Shown here piece by piece: positions 1 through 6,778 of a stretch of DNA of 8,732 nt (position 1 is the stretch's first letter; every line of letters begins with the position of its first letter). The position numbers and the translations under genes were made by a program. The stretch is from Ignavibacteriales bacterium (GTDB lineage: Bacteria; Bacteroidota; Ignavibacteria; Ignavibacteriales; Melioribacteraceae). The notes beneath the pieces are model-generated. The model ran no database searches, was not told where the DNA came from, and saw only the letters and a program-made list of their open reading frames with translations. The DNA is taken from positions 1 through 8,732 of the forward strand of contig JAGVBL010000266.1 of assembly GCA_020059785.1 (NCBI GenBank), read 5' to 3'.

Positions 1-837
1 ATTATCAATTATAACCTTCCGGAAGAATTAGAAATTTATACTCACCGGAGTGGTAGAACCGGGCGTGCCGGTAGAAAAGGAATTTCAATTGCAATTGCAG
101 GACTAAAAGAAAAAAGTAAAATTCATCAGATTGAAAAACAATTAAACAAAAAATTCTCCTTTTTACCCGTCCCTTCGGGTAAAGAGATTTGTACAAAACA
201 GTTATTCCATTTAATAGATCGTGTTGAAAAAGTTGAAGTAGATTATTCACAAATCGACCCTTTATTGCCAGATATTTTCAGAAAACTTGAATGGCTGGAT
301 AGAGAAGAACTTATCAAGAAATTTGTCTCGGTTGAATTCAACAGATTTTTAGATTATTATAAAAATGCTATCGATCTAAACTCGCCTCAAGAATTCAAAA
401 AAACCGGAAAGGGTAAAGGTGAAACATCTAATTTTACAAGATTCTTTATTAACCTTGGAAGGACAGACGACCTTCGACCAAATACTTTAATGGGATTGAT
501 AAACGAATTCACCGGGATAAATGATATAGAAATCGGGAAGATAGAACTTCTTAAAAATTTCTCCTTCTTCGAAGTAGACTCTGAGTATGCTGATACCGTA
601 TCTAAAGCGTTCAAAGATAAAAGCTATAAAAAAAGAAAAATCGTTCTTGAAATTGCAACCTCAAGGGGAAAAACTGATCGACCCGAAAAAAGAGAGAGGT
701 TTAAAGATCAAAGAAAGCCCAAAGAAAAATCTTTCGGCAAAAGTCATAAGAAAAAATCTTATACTACAGACGACCGGGAATTTAAAAGTAAAAAGAAAAG
801 GGACTTTAGCCGGGGAAGAAAAGAAAGGGGAAGATAA
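1..837 (+). CDS. DEAD-box ATP-dependent RNA helicase, DbpA/DeaD type (5'-truncated by the window edge)
   Basis: This is the C-terminal 278 residues of a cytoplasmic RNA helicase that unwinds structured RNA, probably in ribosome assembly or cold adaptation. The reading frame is open from base 1, so the start codon lies outside the window; an internal TTG at 265 is not the start. Visible residues 15-24 read HRSGRTGRAG, the arginine-finger motif VI of superfamily 2 helicases. Residues about 145-219 (FTRFFINLG through KRKIVLEIA) match the DbpA RNA-binding domain, an RRM-like fold that recognises specific RNA in DbpA and DeaD/CsdA. Residues 220-278 form a Lys/Arg-rich, low-complexity tail typical of such helicases, ending RGRKERGR before TAA. 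The ATPase motifs I-V are off the left edge. The domain assignment is firm, but choosing between deaD and dbpA is not possible from this fragment, so no symbol is given. Confidence 0.93.
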   Translation: MINYNLPEELEIYTHRSGRTGRAGRKGISIAIAGLKEKSKIHQIEKQLNKKFSFLPVPSGKEICTKQLFHLIDRVEKVEVDYSQIDPLLPDIFRKLEWLDREELIKKFVSVEFNRFLDYYKNAIDLNSPQEFKKTGKGKGETSNFTRFFINLGRTDDLRPNTLMGLINEFTGINDIEIGKIELLKNFSFFEVDSEYADTVSKAFKDKSYKKRKIVLEIATSRGKTDRPEKRERFKDQRKPKEKSFGKSHKKKSYTTDDREFKSKKKRDFSRGRKERGR

Positions 838-846
838 TTCTCTAAA

Positions 847-894
847 TTTTTCTTTATCAGATTTTTGATCCGAAGAAAAAAATAAAATTTTTTT
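847..894 (+). terminator. possible AT-rich intrinsic terminator after the helicase gene
   Basis: A hairpin can be drawn from TTTTTCTTT (847-855) plus ATCA (856-859), loop GATTTT, then TGAT (866-869), a two-base CC bulge, and GAAGAAAAA (872-880) with one G-U pair. A run of seven T follows at 888-894, about eight bases downstream. The stem is nearly all A-T and the T-run is not immediately adjacent, so it is a weak candidate. Its place 10 bases after the helicase stop and before an unrelated gene supports it. Confidence 0.35.
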
Positions 895-1003
895 AATTGA
901 AGTCTTTTTTTCTATTGATACAATTCTTATTTTGACCTTAGCAAATCCTTAAATTTTAGTTTCATTAAATACAGACTTTATATATAAAATAAAATCGGTA
1001 CTA

Positions 1004-3178
1004 ATGATTAATAAGAAACTCTACTTTTTTGTTTTACCTGTAGTTTTATTTGTTCTACCCGCTTCTTCTAATGCTCAGAAGAAAGAACCATTAATGCCAA
1101 TCTATACAACAACGCCGCCTGTTATTGATGGTCAACTGGACGACGCCGTCTGGAAGATAGCCCCGAAGGTATCCGGGTTCAAAACATTCACTCCGGATTT
1201 TGGCAAAGACCTTTCTGAAAAAACAATTGTTTATATGGCTTACGATAAAGAGAACATCTACTTCGCTTTTAAATGTTACGATAGTCAGCCGGATAAAATA
1301 CGTGCAAATGTTACCTCGCGAGATAATATAAGGTCGGAAGATTGGATTTGCATCAATCTTGATTCCTTTAACGACCAGCAAAGTCTTTACGCACTTTATG
1401 TTAATCCGTTCGGTATTCAGGAGGACAGCAGATATACCGGCAATACAGAAGATATAAGCATAGACATCATTTGGTATAGTTCGGGTAAAATTGATACCGA
1501 TGGATATTCAATTGAAATCAAATTACCATTAAAAAGTTTGCGTTATTCTAACACAAATCCTGTTCAGATGTCGGTTTTTTTCGAAAGAAGAATTAGCAGA
1601 ACATCTGAGCAGGGAAGTTTTCCGGCAATGGATCCGGCAAAAGGATATGCATTTTTAACACAAATGCAGCCGATTTTTTATTACGATGTTGAACATTATG
1701 CTCTAATCGAATTACTTCCGGCAATTACTTATGGGCAAAAATTTTCTAGTGTTAAGGGAAAGTTAGAAACAGAAGAGGTTAACCGCGATATCAGCTTAAC
1801 ATTGAAATACGGATTAACATCGGATCTGATTTTAGATGCAACATACAATCCGGATTTTAGTCAGATTGAAGCCGATGCCGGCCAGGTTGACATTAATTTA
1901 CGATACAACATATTCTACCCTGAAAAACGACCATTCTTCCTTGAGGGTAAGGAAAATTTCGGAGTAGCTGCTACATCTATTAATGAAGTTGATCCGGTTT
2001 ATTCGATAATTCATACTAGAAATATTTTCAGTCCCATTGCGGGAATAAAACTAGTAGGCAAAATAAACGAAAGAAATACAATTGCTGCTATTTACTCCAT
2101 TGATGAACAAACCGATATCTTTACCGGAAAAGAAAGAGATTATCATTTCCCAATAGCCCGTTATAAACACAATTTAAGTGATGACGGATTTATAGGTGCA
2201 ATAATTGCATCTAAAGAGCATGCGGATAACTTTAGCAGGATTGCGGGTGTTGATGGGCAGATAAGACTTACGCAAGCAAGCAGATTCGAATTTAACGGAA
2301 TACTATCACATTCCAAATTAACAAGTTCTTCAGATAAAAATTTCGGTAATACCTTAGCGTTAAGATACATCTCCGGTTCAAGAGATCTCGATATGGATTA
2401 CGCAATAAAAAATGTATCCGAAGATTTTAGAGCAGATATGGGTTTCATAAAAAGAACCGGTGTAACAGCTTTCTCGGGGATAGTAAAACCCAAATTTTAT
2501 CCGGGCATAGAATCAATTCAAAGAATTGATGCTGAACTATTTTCTGCTCAGACAAAAGATAACATCTACAGTAAATGGGAAACAAATAATTATGTTGCCG
2601 CTACCATGTTCTTTTTGGGGAGTTTGAATGTTAGAGTAAAATATTCATATTCTACCGAGATTTTTCTCAATCAAAAATTTAAAACTGGTGGATTAACAAC
2701 ATCCTTTGGAGGATTAGTATCCAACACACTTAATTTTGCGGTTGTTTATAGGAAATTAAATTCAATTTATTATTCTAACGCACCGTTTCAGGGATCCAGC
2801 AACGTTGTTCAAGCCATTGCAATTTTTCAACCATCTGATAATATTTCCACCCGATTCGATTTTATATTCAGCGATTTTAAACGTAATTCCGATAACAAAA
2901 TTCTTTATGAATATCCTATTAGCAGGTTACGTTTAACTTATCAAATGAATAAATATCTCTTCTTTAGAGGAATAGCAGAATATAATAAATACCGACGCCG
3001 GCTTTTAACAGATTTTCTTGCTTCATTCACTTATATACCGGGAACGGTTTTACATTTCGGCTATGGTTCGATATACCAGAAAACCGAATGGGTAAATAAT
3101 TCTTACCTGGCAAGCGACAATTTTTTAGAAATGAAACGCGGATTTTTCTTTAAAGCTTCTTACCTGTGGAGATTGTAA
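1004..3178 (+). CDS. outer-membrane DUF5916 family protein with N-terminal CBM9-like domain (paralogue 1)
   Basis: This 724-residue protein is probably exported to the outer membrane; its substrate is unknown. Residues 1-24 form a signal peptide: basic MINKK, a hydrophobic core, then SNA before Q25 as the likely signal peptidase I site. Residues about 38-220 resemble the carbohydrate-binding family 9-like fold, opening with PPVIDGQLDDAVW (38-50). The rest is DUF5916, whose signature YPEKRPFFLEG sits at 305-315, followed by alternating polar/aromatic segments and a C-terminus FFFKASYLWRL, as expected for a beta-barrel. Length fits the family. The ATG at 1004 is chosen because the signal peptide begins there; no Shine-Dalgarno sequence precedes it, as is common in Bacteroidota. 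The next gene, 98 bases downstream, is a diverged copy with the PEKR motif at almost the same residue. A role in binding or importing a polymer is only a guess. Family call strong, function unknown. Confidence 0.9.
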   Translation: MINKKLYFFVLPVVLFVLPASSNAQKKEPLMPIYTTTPPVIDGQLDDAVWKIAPKVSGFKTFTPDFGKDLSEKTIVYMAYDKENIYFAFKCYDSQPDKIRANVTSRDNIRSEDWICINLDSFNDQQSLYALYVNPFGIQEDSRYTGNTEDISIDIIWYSSGKIDTDGYSIEIKLPLKSLRYSNTNPVQMSVFFERRISRTSEQGSFPAMDPAKGYAFLTQMQPIFYYDVEHYALIELLPAITYGQKFSSVKGKLETEEVNRDISLTLKYGLTSDLILDATYNPDFSQIEADAGQVDINLRYNIFYPEKRPFFLEGKENFGVAATSINEVDPVYSIIHTRNIFSPIAGIKLVGKINERNTIAAIYSIDEQTDIFTGKERDYHFPIARYKHNLSDDGFIGAIIASKEHADNFSRIAGVDGQIRLTQASRFEFNGILSHSKLTSSSDKNFGNTLALRYISGSRDLDMDYAIKNVSEDFRADMGFIKRTGVTAFSGIVKPKFYPGIESIQRIDAELFSAQTKDNIYSKWETNNYVAATMFFLGSLNVRVKYSYSTEIFLNQKFKTGGLTTSFGGLVSNTLNFAVVYRKLNSIYYSNAPFQGSSNVVQAIAIFQPSDNISTRFDFIFSDFKRNSDNKILYEYPISRLRLTYQMNKYLFFRGIAEYNKYRRRLLTDFLASFTYIPGTVLHFGYGSIYQKTEWVNNSYLASDNFLEMKRGFFFKASYLWRL

Positions 3179-3204
3179 CATTAACTATCATTAAAAATAA
3201 TTCC

Positions 3205-3267
3205 TATAAGAAAATTCTTTTTTAATCAGGTACGCTTTTATATGTTTCGTAAAGCAATTTTCTTGTA
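3205..3267. repeat. AT-rich inverted repeat between the DUF5916 paralogues
   Basis: Two 12-base arms, 3205-3216 (TATAAGAAAATT) and 3256-3267 (AATTTTCTTGTA), pair perfectly except for one G-U. The 39-base spacer contains TTTTTT (3218-3223 region). The right arm ends 9 bases before the ATG of the second paralogue, so it could affect expression between the two genes, but AT-only arms of this size also arise by chance. Confidence 0.3.
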
Positions 3268-3276
3268 TGAAACAAT

Positions 3277-5427
3277 ATGAAATATATCCACTCTAAATTC
3301 CCTACTCTGTTTGTATTATCACTTAATATTATTTTGTTAACCAATTTATTAAATGCACAATCAAAAACGACAACCGCCGTTAAAGTATTTGATGCTCCTG
3401 TTATTGATGGATTACTTAATGATGATGTCTGGAAAAAGGGGATTTCAATAAACGATTTTTTACAACAGGAACCCGTTCCCGGCAGTGCTCCTTCATTAAA
3501 AACCGAATTTAAAATTTTATACGATGACGAAAATCTTTACATCGGCGTTGTGTGTTATGATAACGAACCCGGTAAAATTATTGCTCGCGAGATGAAATGG
3601 GATGGCTTTATAAGTGCCGACGATAATCTCAAAATAATTTTTGATACTTTTAATGACGACCGCTCTGCCTACTGGTTCGGAACAAATCCTCTTGGGGCTC
3701 AAAACGATGCTCTACTTACCGGATTTGAAATGAGCGGATTTAACGAAGACTGGGACGGTGTTTGGGAAGTTGAATGTGCTATTCTCGAAAACGGATGGAG
3801 CGCAGAATTCAAATTTCCTTTTTCCACCTTTAAATTTTATGATAAACAAAAACAAGTGTGGGGATTTAATATCCTTCGTGCTATCAGAAGGAAAAATGAA
3901 GAAGTGCTATGGACTTCTATCGGGCAAAATTCAGGATTTCTTAAAATTGCCGAAGCGGGAGATTTATTAGGAATAGAAAACATTAAAAGGGGAAACCCCG
4001 TTTATCTTATGCCATACATTTCTACCGGAGCTCAGTTTGTAAATGGAAATAAAAAATATCTTGCCGAGCCCGGCTTAGATGTTAAATATGGTATTACCGA
4101 AACACTATCTCTGGATGCTACCGTTAATACTGATTTTGCGCAGGTTGAATCCGATAGAGCAAGAATTAACTTAACACGCTTTCCTTTATTCTTTCCAGAA
4201 AAACGCGAATTCTTTCTTGAAGGAAGAAAAACATTTGACTTTAATCTGGGAGGAAATAATAATTTATTTTACAGCAGAAGAATTGGTATCAGCCGTAACC
4301 AGGAAATTCCAATCATCGGCGGAGCTAAACTTGTAGGAAGGGTTGGCGATTTTGAATTAGGATTTATTGATATGCAGACGGCTGAAAAGGGGAGCGAACC
4401 TTCAACAAATTATGGAACTGTTAGAGCTAAATATGATTTGTTAAATTCTTCTTATGCCGGATTTATGATTACAAATAAATTTACGAGTCGACAAACTCAA
4501 ACTTCATTAGGCGGAGATTTTCATTTTTCCTTTAATGATTTTATGGGTGATAAGAACTTAATAATTCATGCATCGGCGGCAAAATCAGATCTTCAAAACA
4601 GTAACAAAAATTCCTGGGCGGGAAATTTTTATGTCGATTATCCTAACGACTTAATTGACACATATTTAGGTTACCGGTTTATTCAATCCGGCTTTGATCC
4701 TGAAATTGGATTTGTATCGAGACGTGGTTATCAGCAATTAGTTTATAATCTGGATATTTCTCCGCGAATTAATAGCGGGGGAATAAAGAAACTGCAATTC
4801 GAGGCAATAGAAAGCTCTATGATATTTAGCGGAAACGGAGTTTTGCAGTCTGCTGCGTTCGCAGTTAGTCCATTAGGAATCGAATTTGATTCGGGCGATG
4901 AAATCAGGATTGGAATTCATCGTGTTTTCGATAGACCCGATAGAGATTTTGAAATATTCGATAACACAACAATAAAAGCCGGAAGTTACTGGTATACAAC
5001 TTATGGTATCGGTTTTGATTCATCACCAATGAGAAATATTTACGGAGAGGCTAATTTTATAACCGGCGGATACTATAACGGAAATCGATCCGAGATAGAA
5101 GGGAGAATAACATTTACAGTAAACAAAAATTTATCCGTGGGCGGAGATTTTACTTATAACCATATTACAATTAATGATAATACCCTAAACACAAGCGAGA
5201 TTGGCGGAAGGATTGCTTATACTTTTTCGAAGCATGTTAATTCTTCTTTGTTTGCTCAATGGAATAACGAACAAAATGAAATGAATCTAAATTACCGTTT
5301 CAACTGGAAACCGAAAATCGGAAGCGACCTTTACATTGTAGTTAATCAGCTTTTTTCAACACAGGATAAGATTCGTTCTAAAGATATTACTGTACTTGCA
5401 AAGTTTGTATGGATGATGGTGATATGA
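3277..5427 (+). CDS. outer-membrane DUF5916 family protein with N-terminal CBM9-like domain (paralogue 2)
   Basis: This 716-residue protein has the same architecture as its upstream neighbour. Residues 1-27 are a signal peptide ending LLNA before Q28. The CBM9-like domain starts around APVIDGLLNDDVW (40-52) and runs to about residue 225. DUF5916 follows, with FFPEKREFFLEG at 305-316 and then SRRIGIS and IPIIGGAKLVGRVGDFELG, motifs that are clearer here than in the first copy. The remainder is repetitive beta-strand-like sequence ending LAKFVWMMVI, consistent with an outer-membrane barrel. The proline of the PEKR motif is residue 307 here and 306 in the neighbour, showing collinear duplication, yet overall identity is low, so the duplication is old. 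The 98-base gap and shared direction make co-transcription plausible. No Shine-Dalgarno sequence is seen before the ATG. No enzyme activity can be assigned. Confidence 0.9.
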   Translation: MKYIHSKFPTLFVLSLNIILLTNLLNAQSKTTTAVKVFDAPVIDGLLNDDVWKKGISINDFLQQEPVPGSAPSLKTEFKILYDDENLYIGVVCYDNEPGKIIAREMKWDGFISADDNLKIIFDTFNDDRSAYWFGTNPLGAQNDALLTGFEMSGFNEDWDGVWEVECAILENGWSAEFKFPFSTFKFYDKQKQVWGFNILRAIRRKNEEVLWTSIGQNSGFLKIAEAGDLLGIENIKRGNPVYLMPYISTGAQFVNGNKKYLAEPGLDVKYGITETLSLDATVNTDFAQVESDRARINLTRFPLFFPEKREFFLEGRKTFDFNLGGNNNLFYSRRIGISRNQEIPIIGGAKLVGRVGDFELGFIDMQTAEKGSEPSTNYGTVRAKYDLLNSSYAGFMITNKFTSRQTQTSLGGDFHFSFNDFMGDKNLIIHASAAKSDLQNSNKNSWAGNFYVDYPNDLIDTYLGYRFIQSGFDPEIGFVSRRGYQQLVYNLDISPRINSGGIKKLQFEAIESSMIFSGNGVLQSAAFAVSPLGIEFDSGDEIRIGIHRVFDRPDRDFEIFDNTTIKAGSYWYTTYGIGFDSSPMRNIYGEANFITGGYYNGNRSEIEGRITFTVNKNLSVGGDFTYNHITINDNTLNTSEIGGRIAYTFSKHVNSSLFAQWNNEQNEMNLNYRFNWKPKIGSDLYIVVNQLFSTQDKIRSKDITVLAKFVWMMVI

Positions 5428-5444
5428 AAGAACAAGTGAACGAA

Positions 5445-5451
5445 GCCTAAC
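5445..5451 (+). other. candidate integron R''-type core site GCCTAAC (left edge)
   Basis: GCCTAAC fits RYYYAAC and lies 17 bases after the DUF5916 stop codon. GCCTAACG here is the exact reverse complement of CGTTAGGC at 5870-5877, but the 433-base span is far longer than a normal attC (about 57-141 bases). It may be a remnant or chance. Confidence 0.25.
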
Positions 5452-5736
5452 GGCAGTAAAAGAAAGTTCATTGAAAGAATGTAGGACTTCAAAAATCAGT
5501 GGTTAATTCTGAAAGTATAATTATTAAAAATGGCTTAGCTCAATATATAATTTTGAAAAAAGTAAGAAGATTATCTATGGACAGATATGTTCAAGAATAA
5601 GCTTATTGAAAGAAAATTAATATGATTTACCGAAGAGTAATTACGATTGAATTGTAATGTCATTTAACAAGAAAACAAATAAAAGAAAACAAGCCAAGTG
5701 AGGTAATAAAAATATGATCCTGCAACCATTAAATAC

Positions 5737-5813
5737 CCATAACTTTGTAATGACGCCTGCCCGCTTTTTTTGTAGCGGGGCTTCGCACAACTGTATTTTA
5801 TCCAAAGTTATGG
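5737..5813. repeat. 77-base nested inverted repeat, attC-like in size and AAC/GTT ends
   Basis: Outer arms CCATAACTTTG (5737-5747) and CAAAGTTATGG (5803-5813) are perfect 11-base inverted repeats. Inside them CCCGC (5760-5764) pairs with GCGGG (5775-5779) around a T7GTA loop. Total length and the AAC...GTT ends resemble an integron attC site, but CCATAAC and GTTATGG do not meet RYYYAAC/GTTRRRY strictly. The T-run is in the loop, not after the stem, so it is not an intrinsic terminator on this strand. Confidence 0.5.
5755..5780 (+). repeat. GC-rich hairpin element with T7 loop, copy 1 (inverted relative to copy 2)
   Basis: The element reads GCCTG-CCCGC-TTTTTTT-GTA-GCGGGG. Its reverse complement matches 7431-7454 base for base apart from a 3-base TAC difference in the loop and one extra A, so the two are inverted copies of one short element. 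It is nested inside the 5737-5813 inverted repeat. Confidence 0.5.
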
Positions 5814-5870
5814 TGGTAAATTGCTGTAACTATATATTTTTTTGTCACAATTTCGGATAAAACACTTAAC

Positions 5871-5877
5871 GTTAGGC
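5871..5877 (+). other. candidate integron R'-type core site GTTAGGC, left boundary of first cassette-like unit
   Basis: GTTAGGC matches GTTRRRY and lies 25 bases before the ATG at 5903, where a cassette boundary is expected. Its exact reverse complement GCCTAAC occurs 20 bases after that gene's stop, as expected when both derive from one attC in the circular cassette. The flanking L-box pairing of a full attC is not evident here. Confidence 0.4.
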
Positions 5878-5902
5878 GAATAAATTAAGAGAAGTAACGA
5901 AA

Positions 5903-6445
5903 ATGATTTTATTAGAAAATGACGCACGTTTATTTTATAAACTTCAGTTCCAATTGCTCAATTATGTTCTTAAAAGCAACAATGAGAAAATTATAATTAA
6001 CACAATGCAAGAATATTATGATTTACCTCAAGACTTGAAATTAGATGTCAGAAATACATTATGGAATAATCTTCAATGGATTGATAAATATATCATGGCT
6101 GATCCTGATAAACTCCTCGACGAAGAGAAACAAATCATTAATAAATGGAAACAACGTATTAAAGGTACGTTTCTGTTAGAGAGGATTCTAAAAAAATATG
6201 CTGTTTTTATTCATGATAATTCAGTTTATGGTGTGATAGGATTGTATGATGAAATAGATGAATTAATAGATAAAGCACGTTTACCTTTATATGTAGAAGC
6301 TGTCTTACTTCCGTTCAAAAATAGAATCGTTTATGATGGCTTGATTTCAGAATATTCGGTATCGTTTGGTAAAGGCATCCGTGATATATTTAAAGATATT
6401 TATAACACAGCAAAAAATAATAATTGCATAATTACTTTTTTATAA
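5903..6445 (+). CDS. conserved-looking protein of unknown function, cassette-like
   Basis: This 180-residue protein has no signal peptide or membrane segment, so it is probably cytoplasmic. I do not assign a function. The second half carries the recognisable features: IINKWKQRIKGTFLLERILKKYAVFI (about 78-103), VYGVIGLYDEIDELI (108-122), LPLYVEAVLLPFKNRIVYDGLI (127-148) and SFGKGIRDIF (154-163). The LPxYVxAVLLPFKxxIxYDGL pattern seems familiar from uncharacterised proteins, some carrying SEC-C motifs, but that is memory, not a search. The first half is helical and acidic/basic mixed. The ATG at 5903 is preceded by AAGAGAAG (5887-5894), a modest ribosome binding site. Sampled lines have 27-28% GC, lower than the DUF5916 genes, suggesting acquisition. 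It stands alone between candidate integron core sites GTTAGGC (5871) and GCCTAAC (6466), with the pRiA4b-like gene in the next unit. Confidence 0.8.
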   Translation: MILLENDARLFYKLQFQLLNYVLKSNNEKIIINTMQEYYDLPQDLKLDVRNTLWNNLQWIDKYIMADPDKLLDEEKQIINKWKQRIKGTFLLERILKKYAVFIHDNSVYGVIGLYDEIDELIDKARLPLYVEAVLLPFKNRIVYDGLISEYSVSFGKGIRDIFKDIYNTAKNNNCIITFL

Positions 6446-6465
6446 AATATAAAAGGGCCAAAATC

Positions 6466-6520
6466 GCCTAACCCGCAAATCAAAGCGACTGCTTTAAACA
6501 AAGCGGTATGGGCTTGCGGG
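6466..6520 (+). other. candidate attC left half: R'' GCCTAAC plus paired L-box-like stem
   Basis: GCCTAAC (6466-6472) fits RYYYAAC and lies 20 bases after the stop of the 180-residue gene. It runs directly into CCCGCAA (6472-6478), which pairs perfectly with TTGCGGG (6514-6520). Inside, GCTTT and AAAGC (6491-6504 region) can form a further small stem. In an intact attC the second arm would be followed at once by GTTRRRY, but here GAAACAAG follows, so the right end looks lost or changed. Confidence 0.4.
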
Positions 6521-6618
6521 GAAACAAGATTCTAAATTATAAAGGATATTCTTTTTTTCGAGTTGGTCTTTTAGTGTAGTTAAATAAACAAAGTAGTTAA
6601 TGAATTATTGGCATTTGT

Positions 6619-6648
6619 TTTTCCTCCGAAGGAGTCCCTTCGGGAAAA
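6619..6648. repeat. compact GC-rich stem-loop
   Basis: CCGAAGG (6626-6632) and CCTTCGG (6637-6643) form a perfect 7-base-pair stem around an AGTC loop. TTTTCC (6619-6624) and GGAAAA (6643-6648) can extend it with slight rearrangement. No T-run follows on either strand, which argues against a terminator. Confidence 0.5.
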
Positions 6649-6669
6649 GTTGCATAGTTGTATTGGGTC

Positions 6670-6692
6670 GTTAGACTCCGTTGGAGTCTGAC
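6670..6692 (+). repeat. 10-bp hairpin beginning with candidate core site GTTAGAC
   Basis: GTTAGACTCC (6670-6679) pairs with GGAGTCTGAC (6683-6692) through ten base pairs, one of them G-U, with a GTT loop. Its first seven bases, GTTAGAC, match GTTRRRY and are the exact reverse complement of GTCTAAC at 7608-7614 beyond the downstream gene. A wider partial pairing, GTCG (6667-6670) with CGAC (6709-6712) and TTAG with CTAA (6698-6701), suggests a larger cruciform. Confidence 0.45.
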
Positions 6693-6768
6693 TGACTCTA
6701 ACAAGCGGCGACTTAAAAACAACTGTCATTATATAAACTAAGTATTTTTTGAACAATAAGTATTTATT

Positions 6769-6775
6769 GGAGAGG
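6769..6775 (+). promoter_or_regulatory. ribosome binding site deciding the ATG start at 6779
   Basis: GGAGAGG lies 3 bases before ATG at 6779, with its GGAG core 6 bases away. The earlier in-frame TTG at 6749 has no such sequence, so 6779 is the preferred start. The purine-rich site contrasts with the DUF5916 genes, which lack one. Confidence 0.7.
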
Positions 6776-6778
6776 AAT

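Larger units (their letters stand above)
5428..5902. other. 475-base non-coding stretch with attC-like motifs and nested hairpin
   Basis: No convincing gene is present. The stretch holds GCCTAAC at 5445-5451, a 77-base inverted repeat at 5737-5813 with an internal GC-rich hairpin, and GTTAGGC at 5871-5877. The longest open frame examined (GTG at 5499 to TAA at 5600, 33 codons) has no ribosome binding site and resembles nothing I recognise. The abrupt change from dense coding to sparse AT-rich DNA right after the second DUF5916 gene marks the left edge of the accessory block. Confidence 0.6.
6446..6778. other. 333-base non-coding stretch dense in hairpins
   Basis: No gene is seen. The stretch contains, in order, a GCCTAAC motif with a paired GC-rich stem (6466-6520), an AT-rich spacer, a compact stem-loop (6619-6648), and a GTTAGAC motif that opens a 10-base-pair hairpin (6670-6692). 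It separates the two small accessory genes and is the best place to look for a degraded recombination site. None of the hairpins is followed by a T-run. Confidence 0.6.

Noticed and set aside
265..837. A separate 190-residue gene starting at TTG 265
   Set aside because: The same frame is open back to base 1 and encodes helicase motif VI, so this is the C-terminus of one truncated helicase gene.
587..868. A Lys-rich + strand open frame overlapping the helicase tail
   Set aside because: It is a shifted-frame shadow of the A-rich helicase tail; the helicase frame carries the DbpA domain and ends correctly at 837.
905..960. A sigma-70-like or Bacteroidetes-type promoter before the first DUF5916 gene
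   Set aside because: TATTTTG (928-934) and TTGACC (932-937) can be seen, but neither has a convincing partner at the right spacing, so no promoter is called.
5499..5600. A possible 33-codon gene starting at GTG 5499
   Set aside because: It has no ribosome binding site, no recognisable motif and is within chance length for AT-rich DNA.
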